A DNA stretch of 64,000 nt. It comes from Asterias amurensis (lineage: Eukaryota; Echinodermata; Asteroidea; Forcipulatida; Asteriidae). A model generated the notes under the pieces. That model saw only the letters and a list, made by a program, of their open reading frames with translations, was not told where the DNA came from and did no database searches. Each line of letters begins with the position of its first letter. Position 1 is the stretch's first letter. This document shows positions 34,093 through 45,908 of this stretch, piece by piece. The stretch is taken from assembly GCF_032118995.1 (NCBI RefSeq), contig NC_092648.1:18070450-18134449 (forward strand), in the 5' to 3' direction. The position numbers were made by a program, and so were the translations under genes.

Positions 34093-37000
34093 ATTAGTAT
34101 TTTTGACATACACAACACAAGAATTGAGATCAGCAAGTTTTGTGTCACAATCTAATAGTTTTGTTAATAGAATGACAGAGCTATGGACGGATATAAAAAA
34201 AGCTCCGTTGACAGTTTACCGAGTAGACTCCCTTCCTTGGGTCATTGAGAGACAGGTTGTCTGTTAAGTTAAGACCAAAAGACACCTGGTCATCCGTTCA
34301 GAAAGCTTGATGGTCTGATCCGTTAAACTGCAAGACATTCGCATTAACAGTCAATAACCAATTGTCGACTTCTCAGACACTCGACTGTCTGACTCGACTG
34401 CCCCCCCCCCCCCCCGCCCACTATGAGATTCGTTCCACCATCGTCTTCACAGCAGAACGAACTTACCATGCTAAAAACTAACAACAACATTTAACTTGGA
34501 CGTTCTATGTGCAGTAGAGACAGTTAAAAAGAATACATGTAGTACATTACAATTACTATTCTTATCATTTTTTAGCCTTCTTGAATTTCTTCAATCAAAG
34601 ATCAATACATGATTACGAACATGCACAAGTATGATTTTTTGTTATGACTTAAAAACTATGAATGTGACCGAGTGAAAACGTTAAATGGAAAGGTTGAGCA
34701 ATAAACGGGCCTTTTAAAGACTTTAATTTAACTGGAGAAAAAGAAATGAACAAAATAGTTGTTACCTTTGTCAGAAGTCCAGCCCAGGTAGAATCTTCAC
34801 TGAATTTCTCACCAGACGGTCACGGTGTATGTTTCGAAGTCTTGATTGAGTTACAGAGCACTTCGTAGCTAGCTGTTTTTAATAATTGAGAACTGACTGC
34901 CAGCTGTTAAGTGAATACTGGTTGTGTGGTGTGGTGTGATGGAGGTGTGTATTTGTTTACTTAATTTTATAAAGAAGAGCTCTTCTTATATAACGAGATA
35001 AATCCCGATAACACAACAACTACGAATGACCGCTCCAGTGATGTGTACATAAATGAAATGAATGACGTACTATTTAAAATAGTCGGGTGCACTGTTAACT
35101 TTCAGCACAGAAATGGTGTACGACGTTTAGTTGAAGACAAACACGTATAAAGTAATCAAGGTCATGTGTGTTTGTGACATACATGCGGTCTGTCAATCAT
35201 TCACAAAAAACAAACGCTATGATCCATTGTTGTGCAGGACCGCAATCGGGTTATAACTGTTGCCATAAGACTAGTTTTGTCCCAGGACAATCCAGTTTAT
35301 TCTGGTTATTCTAAATTTAGGAGTGTTTTGTTCATCAGATAATATTGTAATGGTTGTTCTACCATTATTCCTCCATGGTTCAACCATGGTTCAACTATTA
35401 AAACACTGAACAAGGAAACAAGATGTCTATGGTCAAAGAATGGTTCTTGGCTGCGGTACTAGTGTTTTTATTAATAAAAGAGATAAATAAACTGTTGCCA
35501 CTTTGCCTATTACAAGTATAAAAGCATTTAGACAGTAAATACTCAGCTTGCCTGTATGTAAACAGTTAAAAACTGAAGTGGAGTTCAATGCCCAAGCTAA
35601 AGCAAGTTGTTCTTCAGACCCCATGTCTTCAAGAACAGACTAAGCAATGTCACCTTCATCTAATCCCCCATCCCCACACAAAGTAGGCCTATTAACTGCT
35701 TTACTTGCACAAACTTCTGTTTTAATGCATTGAGTTTAGTCTGCACCTGCCTGGTTGCACCTCAACCTGAGTGCAAGTTTTCCACCCTGAGGAAATTTCT
35801 GCACAGTAAAGATGATGATATTCAGTGAAAAGTAATGGAGTGAACATGACTTGAGGCTGCTTTTTGTTGCATTATTTAGAAGAGAGAACCATGTTACTGT
35901 GTGATCTACACTTGCTAGCGGTTTGAAACTGTCATACCCAGTAGGCCTATACACAGTGATGAGAGCCTATGATGTCAAAATTGGACTTGAGACTAAAGAA
36001 TATATCGATCAGTAAACACCATGTCTGTCTGTCTGCCATTGAAACTAGAACCGGATTCATTGGGCAAACAACTAGACTTGTTATACAAGTATGGTTGAAC
36101 CAAGGTTGAAAGTTCAACCAAGGTTGATGGCAGCTGGCATTATGTACAGGTAGCAGAACTTACACGAGTTAACCCAGCTATTACAGTCCAACCATATGGA
36201 GGTCTTTTATCCAATGTTATACTTATAATTTATTTTAAAAATAGACTAACAGCACAATTGCATGGCCAAATGCTCATATCACCTTAATATATTTAGTACC
36301 GGCACCTGCAAAATGTGCAGAGGACTCGAAACCAATCTTTGCTAATTGTGAAGCTCAGGTCATTCACATTTCATGGCATTAGGCACGTTTGTAATAAATT
36401 TTCTAGAACAACTAAAATGTTTTCTTTTGTTTAAGAGCTAGAGGTCAATAATAATCCAATTGGAAAATTCACATTTCATGGCATTTTGTGGAAATTAGAA
36501 ACATTGGAAAACCTTCTGAATATGAAACACACTTATTGTACTGGGTACTTTGCAGATGTTTTTGTGTGCATATGATATATACTACGGTATTGACTTTTTA
36601 TGGTACACAAAACTTGGGGGTAAATCACATGATGGGCGTAGTAGATACTTCATGTCAACAAACTATCCATTACATCTGCCCCATCCATGTGCAAGCACAA
36701 ACTGGCCTGACAGACAATATTTTTTAGATATGATAAGATCAAAGCCTGATTGTGGATTCCAGTATTCTGATAATGAAGTCGGTCATTTTGAGTGTAGCTA
36801 AAAAAGTTTGAACTTTTATCTTAAAAATATTGTTAAAAGTATCCAATGTTACATGTGCAAAGTCTTTTTGAAGGTTTGACGATCCAAGCTGGAAAAATGA
36901 AAAGGCTTTCTGCAACCTTTTAAGGACTATATAATCAGAAATTGTATCAGTAACGTTGTCAGTTGACCAAAAAAAGAAGAAGAGAAAACTGCCAATAACA

Positions 37001-38072
37001 GAAAACTTTGCAAAATTTGTTTCTATCTACCATTGAAACGAGGTGGACTATCAAGACAAGATTTACCGATGACGACAAAACAGCACAGACCATCCTCAAA
37101 AAGCTGACGAAGCTGTAAACATAGATTATTCTGTATGCCCTTAAGTAAGCAATTCATGGGAATTCATTTCACACAAAAAGGTCATCAATGATTTGTAGGT
37201 ACTTTTATATTCCTCATAGCTTTTTAATACAGATTTTGTTTAACTACAGCATTCACACCGTTGATGGGTCTTCCAATATAAACACAATCAAAACGCAAAT
37301 GGTAATATCTAACAAAGCATCTAAACACAGCTTTGCAGGGCTCACTAGACCGCAGGCCAGAGGCCAGTGATTTCGTTATCGGGCCAGTAAAGCTCAAGAC
37401 AGGAAAATGATAACAATAATAATAATAATAGTGGCTTCTTATGTAGCGCTCAAGTCCGTCATGCAGTGACGCTCATGGCGCTTCAACATTTTTACCCCAG
37501 TGGTCTTGTTTCAATTCAACACCTGTATCTCAAAAGATTGATGTTTAAATGTTGTGCTTTGAATCTCACAAATATTGTTCAATACAGGTGAGTAAGTATC
37601 ACCGATAATACAGAAGAGATCGATATTCTTTGAATATTTTGTTCAAATGAAACCATTTCCAAATAAAATCAAGTTCTTATTTTGCTTCTAGGCTCTTTTC
37701 CTTTTGACTCTTTGTCTTTTAAATGAAATCCCAGTCCCGTAAAAGATTCTGAGCTACAATCCTGAGGTCTTGAGTATTTTCCCCCAGAAATCAAGCCCTG
37801 ACTTTGGATAAAAGCACAAACATTATATATTTTGTGAAGGAACATTATCTGAAAATTTTATCCATATCCAAAAATTAAAAGACTTGAATAGAACTTTTCC
37901 ACTCACATTTTCACTTCTAAAATTGTTGAAAAGCACTCAAGTCGGGCATATTTTCTCAAAAGGAATAAAGTAGGCTCAAGTTGTATGTAAAACTGCTACT
38001 AATACATCATGACTTTTCAGAGTTCACATGAGTAGTTTCAACGTCAGTTTTGTCTTGGGGACAGATTTGGTA
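34093..38072. other. Intergenic tract between GNMT and MRPL49
   Basis: No coding exon recognised in about 4 kb. It has C15 at 34401-34415, an AACCATGGTTCAAC-type palindrome near 35375-35395, GTTGAACCAAGG/GTTCAACCAAGG repeats near 36095, and repeat R3 at 37425-37495. On the minus strand a strong donor-like AAAGGTAACA occurs at about 34767, so the segment above it could be a non-coding first exon of GNMT; this is speculative. The 83-codon frame at 36550-36801 has no recognisable domain. Confidence 0.4.
37425..37495 (+). repeat. Short dispersed repeat R3, copy b
   Basis: Second copy of the GTGGCTTCTTAT...GCGCTCAAGTCC...CAGTGACGCTCATGGCGCTT block seen at 31180-31250, here preceded by an (ATA)n microsatellite of about six units. 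Confidence 0.5.
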
Positions 38073-39701
38073 TCAAAAGCCATTGTTGGCCATCCAGGTC
38101 TTAACTGCTTCTCGATACATTCCCTTGAACTTGACCTGTTGTGTGACCTCGTTGACCCTCATGGGTATGGGCCGACCCTCTTTGGCCTCGAGATGTTCCT
38201 TTAGGTCATTCCCAAAAGCCTTGAAAACAAATAAAAAATAACAAAATAAGTGAAAAGAAAAACCAGTAATAATAAGAACACTGTGTGTACAAAACACATT
38301 ATGAAACAGCCTGAAAGTGAAGAAGAATAAATTACATTAAACATTTATGTATTTCTGGTAGAGTCAAAAATAAGTACACTTTCATGTGCCCCAATTTTTC
38401 AGGGGTGGGGGGGGGGGGGCAATTGCCAAATGAGACTGTAATTTCAGTTTATGCAATTTAGCTTAATATTACAATAATTTTCCCTTCGGCATGTGTACAT
38501 TAACAATTGGACTAAATAATTTATTTGGGGTTTAGAGGGCCTTTATCCTTAGCTGTTTGACCATTTGGGTAGAGGTTGTGTTCACCAAATAAAAGACAAA
38601 TTGTGTGAAATACCATAATTTGTTTCAAATATTGAAATTACAACATTCAAATATTGAAATTACAACATTAAAGCATATCAAATGTAACATTTCATTCTGG
38701 TAATTTTTAATCTCAGAAGTCCAAATTTCAAAAGGGAGACCCTAACATCATTGCTTCTTAAATGAAATTGAAAGCTGAATAATGCACTCTTCCAAATAAT
38801 AACGTTTGTCCAGAAATTCATTCACAGTCAAAAAGCTCACCCAAATATCTCCTTCAACATTCTTGATGACTGTAAGTTGCTGATTTTCACCGTATTTTAG
38901 TTCAAGGTAGACTGGTACACTGTGGTATCTAGTTCTCCGTATGCTGTATGGTGTTCCAGGCGCAGCTCCTTAATAAGCAGAGTTAGATATGAATAATAAA
39001 GCTATTTATACAATTCATCTAATACTTTAGAGACCAGATCAGCCAAAAACAGTTAGAAGATTTGACAGGATCAACGCAAAACCCAAAAAATCGTAGTACA
39101 AAGGTCATGACTTGAACTCACATTTCCAACCTTTTCCGTGTTAAAGTGTATCTAGCTGTTGCAAACTGCAATATACAGAGCTCTAATTTTGAGAGAAAAT
39201 TCACAAGACCGCAGGACTTGTAGCTCATAATCTTTACTGGACTAGGATTTAATTAACAAATATTTGTGAGACTCCAACTCGACATTTGAACTTCATTCTT
39301 TTGAGACACAGAATGTTGAGTTTGAAAAAACACCAAAACAACAGATTGAGCTGAATAACAACAGCTCAAACTGAAATCTCTGGCCTTGGGCCTTTAAACC
39401 AGTGTAAAACTCAAGCCCTGCTGTTTATTAGAACTGCATTCTATTAGTATTGCTAACCTTTAGCAGGAGACCAGCCTGAAGGCGTTGGGTACTTCTCATG
39501 AACAGGTGGGGTTGGAGGCTGTAGCGATGGAATCAACCTCTCCACAAATTTGAAATCTTCTTTGGATTCGATGTAGCCAGTCTTAGGCTGTGATTCATCT
39601 ATAGTGTCTTTTCTGTGGTAGAAACTAGGAGGGAAGCTGTCTAGTCTTTGACAGCTGGTTGAAAGACTTCTAGCCGTCTGTGTTGAGCAGACACATTGAC
39701 T
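38073..39701 (-). CDS. MRPL49: Mitochondrial ribosomal protein L49, 3' exons
   Basis: MRPL49 (mL49) is a structural protein of the mitochondrial large ribosomal subunit. Three minus-strand exons were read in gene order: 39701-39458, 38968-38841 and 38219-38073, with matching phases, giving 172 residues and a TGA stop. Family hallmarks are the order KFVERLIPS, HEKYPTPSGW, YSIRRTRYHSVPVY, VIKNVEGDIWAFGNDL and the C-terminal VNEVTQQVKFKG...NNGF, which closely match human MRPL49 (166 residues). The first exon here opens in phase 0 after CCGCAG and has no in-frame ATG, so a start exon is missing. A candidate at about 46371-46486 ends in phase 1 and does not fit. The mitochondrial targeting peptide should lie in that unseen exon. 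The gene diverges from FAU, as in human. Confidence 0.88.
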
Positions 39702-39758
39702 CTGCGGACAAGATCAAATGTATGAGTTAGATCATTCAATTTATTCTGAGTATCAAGC

Positions 39759-39897
39759 CTGGAATTGCACAAAGGCCATGCAGGCCATGGTCTTGGTGCT
39801 TCATCAGAGGTTTCCCATAGACTTTGATTTTCCAAATGGAAGTGCCCTGCAAAATGAAATAGCCTTGCCCCTCTAAAAAACATAATCCTGGTCTGGA
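39759..39897 (+). repeat. Dispersed repeat R1, copy b
   Basis: Second copy of R1: CTGGAATTGCACAAAGGCC, CTTGGTGCTTCATCAGAGG, CCCATAGACTTTG, GGAAGTGCCCTGC, CCTTGCCCCTCT and a terminal CCTGGTCTGG. It lies 5' of the MRPL49 exon at 39458-39701. Confidence 0.5.
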
Positions 39898-40079
39898 ACA
39901 TAAATAGGACTAAAAGTGAACAAAATGTGATGCGATCAAGCTCACTGTACCACTTGTTATATTTGCTTTTATGTTTTACACAAATCTATTTTTGAGTGAC
40001 TTTACATTCTTTTTACAAGAGATTGTCAAACATTTTTTGGCCTTCTCAGCCATCAAAAATGCTCAACATTGTTAACAGG

Positions 40080-40575
40080 TGAACATTTTACAGTTGTTTG
40101 CCATCAATAACTTCAAGTGTCAACTTTCCCCACACACTCAATATACATTCATTCGTAATGCTTGCATTGCCTTTTTGTTGAGTAAAAACAAAAAACGTTC
40201 TTAAAAATGTTTCTACTCAGTATCAACTGTTGTTTTTCTGTTGCATCGCATGTTTTTGGATTATCAATATGTTCAACGCTTTACCCGCGGGAATCAACCA
40301 AGTGGATCGACGAACCCTCTCAAGCCGCAGACAGTTAAACTAACCATTTTGTGAAAGGGTTGTTACAAGGCTATGCTGAACGGCGAGCATGCACTGCCGC
40401 ACCACCTTGTAACGACCCCTTTTAGTGGAAGATGTTTTTGACTATAACTCAACAAAAAGGCAATGCGAGCATTATGAATCTATACTAAGTATGTGGGGAA
40501 AGTTTTGGTTGTGTAGTACAATATAGGGAACTTAAGCTTGTTATTGATTGATGGCAAACAACCGTAAAATGTTCA
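40080..40575. mobile_element. Foldback element, about 0.5 kb
   Basis: Left side has GTGAACATTTTACAGTTGTTTGCCATCAATAAC and CTTTCCCCACACACT and GCATTGCCTTTTTGTTGAGT. The right side carries the complements in reverse order: ACTCAACAAAAAGGCAATGC, TGTGTGGGGAAAG, GTTATTGATTGATGGCAAAC and CGTAAAATGTTCA. The arms are about 110-130 bases and diverged. The centre holds CTTTACCCGCGGG and an inner pair GGGTTGTTACAAGG/CCTTGTAACGACCCC. No coding capacity. Confidence 0.6.
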
Positions 40576-41355
40576 GTGATCAGTATCATCTACGATTTTG
40601 ACAACAGCATAAAGGCAGCCCAAATCGTAGACCCCTTTAAAATAAGGCTCATGGGAGATCCTTATTATAGTTGCATTCGATTAGCTTCCCTGTGCGGACC
40701 CTGCGATGCTCATTCAGGTGACCACCTGCCAAGAGCTAATCGAACGATGTCATGCACCTCGGGTGGGTAACATTAAGCTCGGGCCAACCCCAAGTGACCC
40801 ATTACACAAGCAGGGCACTAAGGGCTGACCGCGCCGCGGGGTGAGACCCTGGCATGGCGTCAAAAAGCTATTCAAACATACCAGAGGCAGACCAGGGTTG
40901 GCCCGGTGAAGGTAATCGAACACACCCCATAGCATAGTTTCTAGTGGAAGTTACTCTGGCATACACTGCACATCCCCCATGCAGAGTAGACTTAATATTA
41001 TAATATAAGTCTAAGAGTAGACTAGAAATTAGTTACGGTTAAATAAGAACTAGTAGAGTAGATAAAGTAGACTGTGTGAGTGTCTGTAGTACGGAAATAA
41101 CTCATAATTTGTTGAGTAAATTTAGATAAAAAAATAAAATTTATTTTAATATTTCATTACACTTGTACATCACAACTTAGGCACGGTAATGAATTTTTAG
41201 ACACATGTGAAACGCTGTCCGCCGCCGGAGAAAGGAGGATGTTTCAAAAGAGGGCGCTATTATCACTAAACTATTCAGAATCAGAATCAGATCAGAAGTC
41301 AAGTAGAAAGTTGGCCGTGTTTTGTAATAATGGCAAAAGGGACAAAACTTACTAC
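40100..41355. other. Non-coding tract upstream of MRPL49 exons
   Basis: No coding exon recognised. At about 40085-40180 and 40440-40570 an inverted pair (GTTGTTTGCCATCAATAAC... and ...GTTATTGATTGATGGCAAACAAC) with AAAAGGCAATGC/GCATTGCCTTTTTG inside marks another foldback element of roughly 490 bases (about 40080-40575). Tandem AGTAGACT-like units occur near 40985-41075. Confidence 0.4.
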
Positions 41356-44300
41356 TACAGTCATTTGACCAGTTCGGGATCATTGACCGGTTCGGGATCA
41401 CTTCAACTTTGCAATAACCAAATAATTATATCACTTCTCATTATTACCAATTTCTGTTGATAAATGTGAAGATTAACACCCATTAAACCAACAAACCCAA
41501 AATAAGATGCCAAACATCATCAGCAAATAAATTATGGCCGTTTTCCTGAAGGTTGTCTGCGAAATTGACCATTTTTTTGTTTAAAAATGTTGGTTGAAAA
41601 ACACTGTTAAAACTTCATACCTTTAGAATTGGAGTGCCAGGGCAAAAAATATTTATGTAAAATGATAAGAATGTGTAAAAAAGAATTCCTGTAAATACTG
41701 TGCAGTCATTTTGTTTTTTTGAGGAGACGAAGTTACCAAAATCTTCTTTGGGGTAGTCTTGGTCCCAAGACCATTGGTGTTGCGCGGTCACACACAACCA
41801 ACGTTCCGATTATGCACGGCAAAAACTGTCCACGCTTGTAATGAACGAACGCTAGCGGGCGCTCTGTTTCTCTGATTTAGATCTCACCATGGTCTTGAAT
41901 ATTTGCAGCGACGGGTCTTAACTTTTTTATTGTTTTTCGGCAAATCGGCTGCCTTGCGGTTGGCTCATGAATAATTCATCAGTGTTGTGCATGTAGTGTA
42001 CAATGCATGCAGTAATTCCGTTGCATGACTTTTGCTTTACTCTGTGTGTGGGTATATATGTTTTTATCGGAGTATAATAATGTCCAGATCAGTAGGATTT
42101 GAAACTTTGACACAGGGTGGAAATACGATAAAGAAAGGTTTGTGGTACCAGCACAAACATTTCTATGTATAATGTCCAGATCCAGACACCTGCATTGCCA
42201 TGATATGCAGCTTGAAATGCGATCGTGGCGTTATGCTCCCGACGTGCCAGGGCCCACACTGATGAAGCCTGTATTGGCTAAACAATTTGCTTATAGTTAG
42301 CACAAAATAGTATTGCTTAGCAGAAACTGGTTGCCAGCCAATTTTTAATTAAATTTGAAATTTTGTAGTGCCCAAGTAAATTTTTGGATAGTAAAGAAAT
42401 TTTGTACAGTATTTTCTGCCAAACAGATATTAACTGGTGGGCCCTGTAGTGTTATTCACAGTGAAAGTTTTTTAATCTTGGGGGAAGGAAATCTTGAGGG
42501 ATTCAAAAGCGTCTTTGTGAGAACGTATTTTGAAACGTAACCGTAGCTGCATATCTTGGAACAGAAGCGTAGCTTGACTCGGGATTGAAAGCGTACTTTT
42601 TGATATTGTAGCGTAACCTATTAGTATCTTGGAGTGTATAAGCGTAGCTGAGTAGCTGAGTAGCTGCGTAGCTTGGAACGTAACAGTATCTTTTGGTGGA
42701 GCGTAAGCATATCTTGGAACGTAATTCGTAGCTGCGTATCTTGGAACGTAAGCGTAACTTGACATGGGATTGAAAGCGTACCTTTTGATATTATAGCGTA
42801 ACTTGAAGGAACGTAAGCAGATCTGTAAGCACAGCTGAGTAGCTGTGTAGCTTGGAACGTTGACATCTTTTGGAACGTAAGCATATCTTGGACTGAAGCG
42901 TAGCATCTTGGAACATAAACGCAGCTGCGTATCTTTGAACGTAGGCATAGCTTGACTCGGGCTTGGAAGCGTACTTTTTGATATTATAGTGTAACTTGAA
43001 GGAACGTAGACCTAAGCGTATCTTGGAACGTAAACGTAGCTGCGTATCTTGGAATGTAAGCGTAGCTTGACTCGGGCTTGAAAACATACCTTTTGATATT
43101 GTGTAACTTGAAGGAACGTAGACCTAAGCGTATCTTGGAACGTAAACGTAGCCGAGTAGCTGCGTAGCTTGGAACGTAACCATCTAACATTTTTTTGGAA
43201 TGTAGTCGTAACAATATCTTTTGGAATAACTCATGAGAAATTTCGAGTTTTGATTGCTTGTCCAGCGGCGACTACTGCTATTCAACTCCCAGTTATTTGA
43301 GGCGAATAGTCGGGTCATTAAATTCCACTAGTTGCCCAGTTTAATCATTACCTCAAAAATAACTCTTCATTCACAGAATTAAAACAATAATACTTTGTTT
43401 GACAAAATTATGCTTTGAGGGAATTTTGTTTTAGCATTATTTTTATTTAAACCTTTTATAAAAAATTCTCATAATTGTTTTAAGCTACTCACACAATAAC
43501 ACTGTCAATATAACAATATGCGATATTCCTACGTTTTGACATCATCAAAATTACCTGAAAACTCATAACAAAAAGAAATTAGGGGCCATGAATTAAAATG
43601 GAGCATATTGGAACGTTGCGATCATAAGAAACAACGGATTCGACACCCGCAAGCTGGGAGTTCATAGCGCCTGGGATTTAACATCTCCAACCCCCATGAG
43701 ACACGGCATGGGCGGTACGTGATATTCCACAAGGCTTATTTCATGTTCCGATTGCTCCACGCCGTGGGGCCATACAGGCGTCCGATACACGGACTCTCTG
43801 AATGCTAATTTTACGTTCGATTTTTGACCATTATTTACGATTTCAAATCGTCACGTATCCATAATCTGAATAGGTACCTATACTTAAAATTTCACTGTTT
43901 TCCTTTAAATAGGCCTATAATGACCACGGAATCACTCTTTGAGCAAAGATTATTAAAAATAGACCGCCGATCATATTGACCTTTGACTCGATCTAGTTTG
44001 AATAGTCATCTTCAATTCGTCACGTGATATGAATATTGCATACATTAAAAGTAATTTACATAGTCTGGCCACGCCTTCAATTTGCAAATATCCAAGACCA
44101 TGGTGAGCACAGGACATGGTAAGATCCGTAAATCAGAGAAACAGCGCCCGCTAGCGTTCGTTCATTACAAGCGTGGACAGTTTTTGCCGTGCATAATCGG
44201 AACGTTGGTTGTGTGTGACCGCGCAACACCAATGGTCTTGGAACCAAGACTATCTTTGGGGGGGCAATTTACCCTTGACCAGTTCGGGATCACTCAACAT

Positions 44301-45908
44301 CTCATTGCGTCAAATGATGCCGCAGTAACTTACTAAGTAAGATAAAATCATACTACAGTCGTTTGACCAGTTCTGGATCACTTTTTGAATTCACATTGTT
44401 TTTTGTTGCAATCTCTTTGATATTTTAAACAAAAAAGTTTATCAGTTTACCTAAACATGACATAAAACTCACCAAGTATTCACTGACACAAAAAGATTAG
44501 TTCTTTTGAAGAGGCTTTAAGAAAAGTATTGTCACCTGTTTGACCAGTTCAGGATCAGTTGAATCTATTCTGAATCAGTAGAGTGCCCTTTGTTGCAAAC
44601 CCATACTCCCATTCATAAAACTGTCTCTCAAGGACACGGAACTTCAGAGGTGTGTTGTCATGGACTTGGACTTCATTTGTTTAGTGAATGTCATGCAAGT
44701 GTCTTCAATAGCAGCGCAAAAAACCCAGTGACAAAACCACAAAACAACAGCAAAGGCAAATGAAAAAGTGAAGCGAACCTAAAAAGCATTATCGACCCCT
44801 CCAAGTTTAAATTTCTCAAAAAAAAAAAAATCTAAAAGAATTTGTTGAAGTAATGTTTCTCAAAATCATCTGAATAAACTTTCTACTGCAGTAGTATGAT
44901 TTTACCATACTTAGTAAGTTATTGCGGCACCATTTGACGCAATGAGATGTTGAGTGATCCCGAACTGGTCAAGGGTAAGTTGCCCCCCTAAAAAAGATTT
45001 TGGTAACTTCGTCTCCTCAAAAAAACAAGATGTCTGCACAGTATTTACAGGAATGTTTTTTTACACATTTTTATCATTTTACATAAATTTTTTTGCCCCG
45101 GCACTCCAATTCTAAAGGTAAGAAGTTTTAACAGTGTTTTTCAACCAACATTTTTAAACAAAAAAATGATAAATTTCGCAGACAACCTTCAGGAAAACAG
45201 CCATAATTTATTTGCTGATGATGTTTGGCACCTTATTTTGGGTTTGTTGGTTTAATGGGTGTTAATCTTCACATTTATCAACAGAAATTGGTAATAATGA
45301 GAAGTGATATAACTATTTGGTTATTGCAAAGTTGAAGTGATCCCGAACTGGTCAATGATCCCGAACTGGTCAAATGACTGTACTGCAGTAGAAAGTTTAT
45401 TGAGTTGATTTTGAGAAACATTACTTCAACAAATTCTTGTAGATTTTTAAACTTATACTTAGAGGGGTCAATAATGCTTTTTAGGTTCACTTCACTTTTT
45501 CATTTGCCTTTGCTGTTGTTTTGTGGTTTTGTCGCTTGATTTTTGCGCTGCTATTGAAGACACTTGCATGACACTCACTAAAGAAAGGAAGTCCAAGTAC
45601 ATGCCAACACACCCCTGAAGTTTCGTGTCCTTGAGAGGCAGTTTTATGAATGGGAGTATCGGTTTGCAATAAAGGGCATTCTACTGATTCAGAATAGATT
45701 CAACTGATCCTGAACTGGTCAAACAGGTGACGATACTTTTCTCAAAGCCTCTTTGAAAGAACTAATCATTTTTTGTTAGTGAATACTTTGTGAGTTTTAT
45801 GTCATGTTAAGGTAAACTGATAAACTTTTTTGTTTAAGATATCAAAGAGATTGCAACAAAAAACAATGTAAATTCAAAAAGTGATCCAGAACTGGTCAAA
45901 CGACTGTA
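41356..45908. mobile_element. Nested inverted-repeat transposon complex
   Basis: A composite of several inverted repeats that share the terminal motif TACAGTC(A/G)TTTGACCAGTTC. The pairs seen are: A 41356-41750 with 44990-45382; B about 41750-41910 with 44092-44250; C about 44258-44350 with 44893-44985; D 44354-44892 with 45381-45908. A+B looks like one element of about 4 kb with long terminal repeats. C looks like a smaller element inserted into its right arm. D units sit inside C and directly beyond A. The motif TTGACCAGTTC(G/T)GGATCA or its complement occurs about ten times. No transposase frame was found, so the complex appears non-autonomous. Family not identified. Confidence 0.7.
42540..43215. 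repeat. Tandem array of GCGTA/TTGGAACGTA units
   Basis: Roughly 680 bases of tandem repeats built from short blocks such as AGCGTATCTTGGAACGTA, TAGCTGCGTAGCTTGGAACG and AGCTTGACTCGGG(C/A)TTG, arranged in longer units. CTTGACTCGGG-type blocks lie near 42573, 42758, 42951 and 43068, so the larger period is about 186-190 and then about 118 bases. The array lies inside the inverted-repeat complex. Several minus-strand open frames (for example 42472-42948) run through it with repeating SYAYVPRYAA-like peptides; I treat these as repeat artefacts. Confidence 0.75.

Noticed and set aside
36488-36801. 79- and 83-codon overlapping plus-strand frames
   Set aside because: They overlap in different frames, have no recognisable motif and lie in AT-rich intergenic DNA.
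42472-43214. Minus-strand frames with repeating SYAYVPRYAA-like peptide
   Set aside because: They follow the tandem array in more than one frame, with no start context or homology; treated as repeat artefact.
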